Assembly (NCBI RefSeq): GCF_000003605.2 | Contig: NW_003110018.1 | Location: 56,089-74,799 of the forward strand | DNA length: 18,711 nucleotides | Origin: Saccoglossus kowalevskii | Taxonomy: Eukaryota > Hemichordata > Enteropneusta > Harrimaniidae | Direction: 5' to 3' | Shown: in pieces, positions 1 to 9,100 of the stretch | Position numbering within the stretch: the stretch's first letter is position 1 | Layout: each line of letters begins with the position of its first letter | Position numbers and translations under genes: made by a program | The notes under the pieces: generated by a model | What the model was told of the DNA's origin: nothing | Seen by the model: the letters and a program-made list of their open reading frames with translations, nothing else | The model's database searches: none

Positions 1-67
1 AAATCATTCAAGTTAATAACAAAATACTAGTATTTGTGTTAATAGCAAACTCCGGGAACCAACGCAC

Positions 68-169
68 CTTGAGTCGGAAGCAGACCAATCCCATAACCAC
101 ATCGCCAATGACTTCAAAACGGCTGTCCGTCAATACAAGCGCTTCGAATTTCTTTGCCAATTTCACGTG
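68..169 (-). CDS. Tdc: Tdc exon 12 (residues 380-413); next exon outside window
   Basis: A 102-nt phase-0 exon after CTTAATAG and before GTGCGT. It encodes [20 protein letters not shown] and ends GLVCFRLK. Bases 1-67 are the start of the next intron. The remaining C-terminal coding sequence must lie to the left. Confidence 0.92.
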
Positions 170-3100
170 CTATTAAGATTACAATTAGGAACAAGCAGTA
201 CAGTTAAATTATTGAAATAATGTCATGAACATGTGACACGCGAATATAACATTTACAAGGACCATTTCCAATGACACTGTCGTCTTGGGTAAAACATGTC
301 TATAGTTATTCTTATACTATAGATTACTGTATATGGACACTGAATTGACTGACGCAATTCCCCGAAAAACATCTGTTCTATATATTATTTGGACTGAAAT
401 AATACTCACGTTTCTAATGTACTTCCTCAGGCCGTCCACTCCATAGGAACGCACAACAAACCATATTTTTAAGGAGCGAAAACGTCTACTCAAAGGAATG
501 CCCCAATGCTGCAAAACAACCGGTTTGTTGATTATCTATAAGGATACATTATAAACTGTTCACTCCTTACATTTTGGGTTGATAAATTATTAGAATGATA
601 CTCATCTGATCGGTTGTGAAGAATAGGAACAAAATGAAACGCACAAATCCGCATATATATTTTGTCGTGTTCAACATCACTTGTAGGTTAATTTTGGGGG
701 AAATTAGTACTGTATTTTTGTATGATATAACAACATATTCCTGTACATATTCCCATTCAATTCCTAGGCTTAGACTCAGACTAAAAACAAAATATATTAC
801 TAATCTGAGGCTTAGACTCAGACTAAAAACAAAATATATTACTAATCTGAGGCTTAGACTCAGACTAAAAACAAAATATATTACTAATCTGAGGCTTAGA
901 CTCAGACTAAAAACAAAATATATTACTAATCTGAGGCTTAGACTCAGACTAAAAACAAAATATATTACTAATCTGAGGCTTAGACTCAGACTAAAAACAA
1001 AATATATTACTAGTCTGAGGCTTAGACTCAGACTAAAAACAAAATATATTACTAATCTGAGGCTTAGACTCAGACTAAAAACAAAATATATTACTAATCT
1101 GAGGCTTAGACTCAGACTAAAAACAAAATATATTACTAATCTGAGGCTTAGACTCAGACTAAAAACAAAATATATTACTAGTCTGAGGCTTAGACTCAGA
1201 CTAAAAACAAAATATATTACTAATCTGAGGCTTAGACTCAGACTAAAAACAAAATATATTACTAATCTGAGGCTTAGACTCAGACTAAAAACAAAATATA
1301 TTACTAATCTGAGGCTTAGACTCAGACTAAAAACAAAATATATTACTAATCTGAGGCTTAGACTCAGACTAAAAACAAAATATATTACTAGTCTGAGGCT
1401 TAGACCAGACCTTTGTACGATCAACGTGACGTGTCTCGCACGTGACATATATTATATGTATTTTATTGTCAACAAATATATATATAATGCTCACCCGGTA
1501 GTCTATGGCAACACCTGAAAAGTATGGATAAGACTGTATTGTTATTATTTTTCAATTTGTTGAAAGAACGCGATATAAACTTATTTTTGAAAGTGTTGTA
1601 TATGGTGTAATGTATAATTGCTGAATAATTGGTCACGTGACATCCGTTCGTAATTTCGATCGACTCCCCTTTTACCGTATCAACAGTTCATTCGCTAGTT
1701 ATCATGATTTTCTAGTAAATGAGAAGCAAGTGTGTATTATAACTCAACGATACGTCTAACTTCATAAAATGTATACATTTTTTTGGAAATATCATCTCAC
1801 CCGCATTTTCGTGTCTTAGATAAACGGGGTCAACGTCAAATGCATTAATGAGTAGAGATCTGTCCTTGATCCTGAAAATGAAACAAAGATATTCTATTTC
1901 AGTTAAGGCACTACACGCGTTGTATGTGTCGCATAAGACCCATATTAAACAGGGCGCGCTGTGGCGACCATATCTTAATGGCCACGGAAATCTCGTTGAG
2001 AAAAAGAGAGCCACGAAACTTGTTTTCACCCCTCAAATAATGTTTTATTCTTTTCCGTCAAACAAGTCTCATAGCTCTAAAATCTATTTAAAAGCTATTT
2101 TTATGATGGAACGATGGAATGGTATTTTCTACCTAAATTTGATGTGATTTAACCGCAACGCACTGTTCGTCAATCAGTACCCATCTTTGTATCAGTCCTT
2201 CTCTAGGCGACTGACTGTGCGTGTGTGTGTGTGTTTGTTTGTTTGTTTGTTTGTGCAATACTCACCACATTAGCGAACAGTCAAAGTTTACCAGCATCCA
2301 CTTATTTGGATTAATATTTAATGACGTCACGTACTGGAAATAATGAAATAAGAACACATTTATACATCTAAATATCCTCATACGAGTATAGCCGATCATG
2401 TTCACCATTTCATTTTGTGAATATTGATAAGTGCAACCACTTTTTCAGATTGAAGATTCGGTTGAATGAACATTCAGGTACGAGATTCGGATACGCAATT
2501 TATTCAATTTTGAGATTTTCTCAAGCTGTATATTTTATTTTGCAGTTTTCATTTTTCAATCGCAGTGGCCTCTTTTTGCTGACACTATTCTCATTCGTCA
2601 AACCCTCACAAAACCGAGTAAAGAATACATCTCTGTCATAATGGAACCTATTCTTGAATACCGTACACAATCGTAATCGTGAATCACTACCACTTACCTC
2701 TATTCCTTCGAGTAAATAGCGGAATTCCGGACAAATGAAAGCACTTCCGGCATATGCGGCATCTACATGAAACCATGTATTATTCTTAATGCATACATAG
2801 CCAATTTCCTTGAGGTTGTCAAAAGCACATGACGCCGTTGTGCCCAGAGTTCCACAGACCTGTTAAAAGACGTTTCATTATGTTTCGTAAAGCATTTGTT
2901 ATCACAATAACACTAGTTGTATACTTTTCATATTTTTTAAAAATGCAGTCACAATTTCACAAAAAAAAATAAATAAACCAAATGTCGTTGCAATGCTTGT
3001 AGCATTTAGGAATATACAATATTTAAGTAGTCTGGGCATCTGTCGTTGACAATCCTCAATGACAATTGTACTGTACAGCTTACAAATGTATAATTCCAGC

Positions 3101-6100
3101 GAAAACTGTCTGTGTTTACACAAAACAACTTTTCTTACATAAATTAAAATTGAATATGTTCCGGTCTTAGGCTAACATAGAAGTTGAGTTCTTATAAAAT
3201 TCTGTTTGTTCCTGAACAAAAATAAACACACACTGAACATTCAGAAACGTGACATGGTTCTTCTTTACCCACTCTGTCTACTATTTACGGAATTGGGTAT
3301 TCACAATTACGGGTATTACGGAATTCACAATTAGGTACATGTACAGCACGAAACATAATAGTTCCTAAGGTAGAAGCCTACTCAAAATGTATTAATTTTT
3401 CAATAAATTGTAATATAAGCATAATGACTTTAAAAAAGCTGGGGTCACCAGCTTAATTTTCGAGAACATTATGATTGTATTTTAGTGGATGGTGGCCATT
3501 TTGTAAGTAATAGTGCCTTTACCTTAGGTTTCTGTGATAGAAATGTCATGCTATATCTCAAATTCTAGGCTATGCTCAAAAAAATTGTTGTCCTCAATGT
3601 TTTCAAAAATCTAGGTTTTGAAAAGTGTCAAAAATATCAGGTCAAGTTTCTCAAAATACGTCACTGTAACACACGCTCTCTAAGAATGGAATGATTCTAT
3701 GACGTCAGAATGACGTATGCAGGCGAAACCAATGTCTTCAAATCGAGAATATTATAGTCAAATCTCTCAAAAAATATAATCTTCATTGATAAATAACTGC
3801 AGATCAAAATGATATTGACGCTTTGAACGGCCATCTTGTCACCCATTTACGTCACAGAAATGTTTCGTCACTGGAGGGCGCGATTCATGTTAGGAAAAGT
3901 GTATTGCAATATACTTACATAGATAGGAATGAGGCCATTCTTTTTGTCACGCTGAATAAGAAGAAAAAAAGGAGGTGAGACTACTAAATTTTACATCGGG
4001 TCAGTTCTTATTTTCCTCGTCGAAACGATTCATGTGTATTAAAACGTTTGGCGTCTTTCATTCCATCCTAAATCCATTTCAGTTGATTTACATTGTCGAC
4101 GTCTTGTAGTTTAGCAAAGCCTTTGGCCTTTGAACTTTTGAATCTATTTTTGTCACTTTCCACGACAAATCTAAACTCACATTTTTCACAATTTTGATCA
4201 TGAAATATAGCTAATAGAAAATTTTATCCATTTTGTCTAAAATTATCAAGTAAATTATAGTTAAATACATAAAAACAGATATGTTGCACCACAATGTTGG
4301 CGAGACACAATATGGCTCTCAAATTGTTGAGCAACATTGACTTAAGATATCAAGGAACCAACCTACGTAGTTTGTAGCTCCTACTCTTAGCGCTGCGCGA
4401 AAAGGCGGCCATTTTGTTCAAGGATCAAGTTAGAAAGCGGTTTTCGTCCTCCTACTTTTTGTTTGAGAATTTTATAAAATCACGCAATCAAATGTAGCTG
4501 TACTTTTCTTCAATACTATCGATTTGTTGTTACTCATAATTTTCGCATAATTGTGTTTGTCTGTGTACCATGTCGTAAATTTGAGACTAAACTAACCTTC
4601 ATGGCTTCGTCAACAGTTTTTCCTCTGAGTGAACCTTTGTCGTCTGTTGGAAGCAAGCGCATCCTTACATAGGCGATCCTTCCCGCCTTCTCAGCTGACG
4701 AATGTGTCTGTGGAACACAGTGAGTGTAATATTTAAGTCTGACGATTGGTGATTATATAGTCGACTTCCTCATTCCGGAAATACGGAGTAAGGGGGAATA
4801 TCGAATTGATAGAATCGAGTATTTACTTAACTTACTCACCTGTGTTGAGCAGTAAGCCACAAGTTTGGATAGCAACACGTACTCGTCAATATCTGGATGC
4901 AGACATTTTAACTTTCTCATCGCTTCTGTTCTCGCAGCTAGTAATGATACTAATATACACTCACTTGCTGAACCCTGGCATAAAGAAAAAAACAGACAAT
5001 GCATTTCACAGTTCAACAATGATGCCAGCGTACAGTGCATCGTGGTCGTATGCTTTAATGGCAACGCGCGCGGCTGCGCACCAGTGAAGTATTATTAGCG
5101 TAACGCTGCACCGTGTACCGAGAAAATGCCGACAAAATCGATAATAGTATAGCGTTTCTTTTCAAACAACTTTAACAAGTCGAAATGTAGTTAGATTTCT
5201 GTGTCTGCGCTTCGAATTACCTGCACGGACAGGCAAATCCGGTGCGCATGCGTATTTGCGTTTTTGAAGTTATGAATACTCAAAATACTTTATATTGCGT
5301 TTCTAACAGAATACTGACAATATTATATGAGTGCTTTTCGAAGTTCATTTGTTATTAAAGACTTCAATCAAACGTAATTTGGCTGCGGTTGAATTATAAT
5401 TTAACACACAACGAATATAACTTTAGATGTGAATGGCCGCCATGTTCTCGTTTTCCTTTAAAATAGTGTTAGATAATCTCGCGTCATTCAGATCACTGTT
5501 CCATGGTTACATGAATAAAAAAATATTGTGAATATCTTGCACTAAAGGAGATCTCGCGGCCTTTTATGTATAAAGTATACTGATAACGAATCGTCATGGC
5601 TGCAGATCACTTTGTAGTTATGACGCCAGCATTGTATCATAGAAAATGTTCAAACAGAGCAACAATATTATAGCATGATTATGTATATGTTCGGTATGAC
5701 ATAACACTTCACGAACATATTTATGTGTTATGCATACATTAAAATTTCAATCAAACGGTTGAATTACCTGAATAACACCGCCACCCCTGGCACCATCTGA
5801 AAGTGATAAAAGATGTCTGGGTAGACCGATCATCCTTCCTACCCAGTCGAGTACTATGGTCTCCAACTCCGTACATGCTGGACTGGCAGCCTGTTAAAAT
5901 AAGAATGTTGGAATGTTATTTTCCATGCACTCCACGAACGCCTAACTACGTTGCTACTAATAAGTCATAACCAATGCACACGTCACACATTATGGGATGA
6001 CATGCCGGGAAATCTACAACCCTCGGCGACTGACATTGCTTGTGTTGACAGCATATTCAAATTATATTCAAATTTAGGGTAAACGACTGACCGGACAGAG

Positions 6101-9100
6101 ATATTACTAGCATTGTGGCTAGGCGTCGCTTGTGAAGAGGCATCCAAGCATTTAACGTCAATTTATGTAAATGAGACAACAATAAAAAAATCATTGTATT
6201 CGCATCATTACATGAAGTAAGGCCAGATATACACGCATATCCTAGAATACCCAGACCTATTTTCCAGACGTCTACACAGTTTGTTCTCGGTATATTGAAA
6301 CATACTTACCCACGAGAATCCGATGCAGCCAATCGCGTCTGATAACATATCTCCTAAAATAGATGGATACGCATTGCCTGCTGGGAAATATGCGTGGAAT
6401 CTTGGGTGCTGCCAATGAGTTATCTGGGCAAGCAAACACAAGCATACATATTAGTCAGTTAATAAATACCTCATAATAGAACATTTACAGTTAAAGCGCG
6501 GTGGTCGTCGCGCAGTGCGTGTTCGAATTTCATGTAAATAAACAATGTATTTTACACGCGTTGTATACGTCGCTATGAGTCCCATATCGAACAGGATGCG
6601 GCGCGACGACTGCCGCCCTTTAAGTATTGCATGGAAATTCGGCCTGAAGTAAATTGTGTATCTGTAATCTTCTTATACGGATTTAGGGGCGACTATATAA
6701 AAGAGACTCCCAGTTAACTTTTCAGCTGCAGTATTTTACTGAGAAAGAGCAATTTCAACTATTTCATGCAAATATAAAGACGTTATTTGGTAAAAACACT
6801 TCTTCTTACTTAAAAAAAATGTTGAAGATGTTTTATCTGCTAAATTATTTGACTTACAAGTCTTTAAAGCGCGGTGGTCGTCGCGCAGTGCGTGTTTGAA
6901 TTTCATGTAAATAAACAATGTATTGTACACGCGTTGTATACGTCGCTATGAGTCTCATATCGAACAGGACGCGGCGCGACGACTGCCGCCCTTTAATATA
7001 TGCAATAGCTAATATCAATAGCAGCGTTCGCATATTAATAAGTGTATAATAAGTGACACGTATATTAATTCATTTAAAAACAATATTAATTCATCACATC
7101 CATTAATGGGAATAAAATGCATGTAAATATACTCAATATAATACAATATGGTGCAAAATAAAATACTAGTAACATTGCGATTTAAGATGGTGTTAACTGG
7201 TGTTCGCATTATGGATGTGATATTTATTTCCGGTGTTGTGGGAGTTTGTAGTCAGTAAGTCTGCAAGAACAGGAGCAAGTACTGCTTGCATTTGGTGAAT
7301 AGTTTATTCACAGATCATCTGTAGAGGAAATGTGGTTTATTGAATGATATATATGCCGCTCTTCCCTTGTTTGTCATCCTAGTGCAAATCTGGCTACAGA
7401 AATATTGTCATGCTTTTTCAGTTCACATTGAATACGAGTGTCAAATTTAATGATGGATTGGAGGAATACTTTTCAGTGAAATATTAAAGTTTGAGTAGAC
7501 AGTTTACAGAAATCAAGAATAGCATTTTTGTGAAGTTTCTCCGGGAAAGGGCGGAAGTGTCTTGATAAACGTGATAAACGGAAGCCACAAGTCTGCTGAA
7601 GACAGGACAAGTGGTATGATCTTAGGCCAAGACAGGTTGCAGTTGAGGTTTGACAACTAGCCTAAGAAGTATAATGATGTGCGAAGAATAATTTATATAA
7701 AGTTAGAATGAATGATCTTTAAAATGTTAGAAGGAACGGGACAGTTAAATAAATATATGCACAGCCGGTTTCCGTCAGACAAATCCACACAGGAAGTACT
7801 CATTATAAACGTCAGCTTCGCGTTCGATTGCTGGACTTGGTGGCGTCCTAAGATTTTGAAATCATAATCACCGTGACGTCCGAATCTACATACGTGTTCG
7901 ACAATGTTTCGGCTGTATGCAAACAAAATCTAACCCGTATATATTAGAAGTAACGAAATTGTTGTATTTTATATACCATTACGCATACACCGTACTTTAT
8001 ACGTCGAAGGCTAAAAAAAATATGATATACAACTTAATCATTTTTTAAACTATTATTTGCGTCAATGTTACATAAAATATTCCACTATGACTATATTCCA
8101 CTGCGATTCACGGGAAACAAGCCATTTACCGTTGACCAGTGCAACTGCAGACAATATAATTATTTTCTGTGTGATGTATCTGTGACTGAATTTTCAATCT
8201 ATTTTGTGCCGTTAAACTGCCATGTAGGACTCGGAGCTCGAACCCTGTAACATTGAATGGTGTAATTTATTTTGCGTTCAAAAAGTAGAATAAACGGTTC
8301 TGGACTTGAACACACAGGAAACAATAACAGAGTGTTGCAGGACTATATATGTTCCTTATTATTACGTAAATGTTTTATAACTTTCTCGCTCTGGGGCTGG
8401 ATTTGTCGCAATGTTGAAAGTGTTCATTTTACATTTAAGCTGAAAAAGTATATTATTAATTTCTAAAATCACGAAATTCGGTACAAATTATGTTGTTGAA
8501 ATCTATCACTTTATGATAATGTATGAAAAAACAATCACGATGTAACAGTTTGACATATACATATCGGTACCAAAGTAGACCCGGGTTTGTGTTAAATAAT
8601 TTAATACAAATTGAACCCAGTTTGGTACCAAATTCAAACCGGACCCGCCCATCCCCACGCACCCACATACTTATATCTTATCTCCGCCACCGTGTAAGCT
8701 GTAAACTCTCTGTCAACGTAACGCCATAAGTTACAGCGTTCCGTAATGTTGCGGTATTTTACTGGTTATTTTCATCCTACCATATTAGGAAATGCGAATT
8801 CCAAATATAGAATGATTACGCGCGAAACGCATAAAACACAACACATACAATTCCCCAAGAGGCAACGCACATCATACAAGTATATACATTTTCCCAACGG
8901 CCTAACAGAATACTTAAAACTACTTACCCCCGGCATTATGACCCTCTCGATATCACTGAATATAGATTCCCATCGTTCGGGTTTTTCCGGAGCTTTGCTC
9001 GGTAGTAGTTTACGCATATATCCGGGCTTGACGTCGGGCGTAACTCGCCTATGTTCCACGGTTTGTAAGTAGTGTATGATATAGTCGACCATCTCCTTAC

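Larger units (their letters stand above)
6424..8927 (-). other. Tdc intron 1 (2504 bp)
   Basis: The longest intron seen. Apart from the two 133-bp MITEs and the GGTACC inverted repeat I found no exon, RNA gene or long open frame. An open frame of 77 codons (7926-7693, minus) has no family I recognise and no flanking start or splice support. Confidence 0.75.

Noticed and set aside
766-1410. CRISPR-like regular repeat array
   Set aside because: The copies abut with no unique spacers, and the setting is a eukaryotic intron. The same applies to the 28-bp array.
567-1518. Open frames of about 300 codons on both strands with [14 protein letters not shown] or [14 protein letters not shown] repeats
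   Set aside because: They are produced by the 42-bp minisatellite, whose length is a multiple of 3. Both strands are open at once and the array sits inside a Tdc intron.
2400-2480. Minus-strand stretch reading [11 protein letters not shown], first taken as a degenerate PLP-lysine exon
   Set aside because: The true exon with [13 protein letters not shown], correct splice sites and phase is at 2266-2333; this stretch has no acceptor in place.
7693-7926. 77-codon minus-strand frame in Tdc intron 1
   Set aside because: No family recognised, no splice-site support, and it lies between two MITEs and other non-coding sequence.
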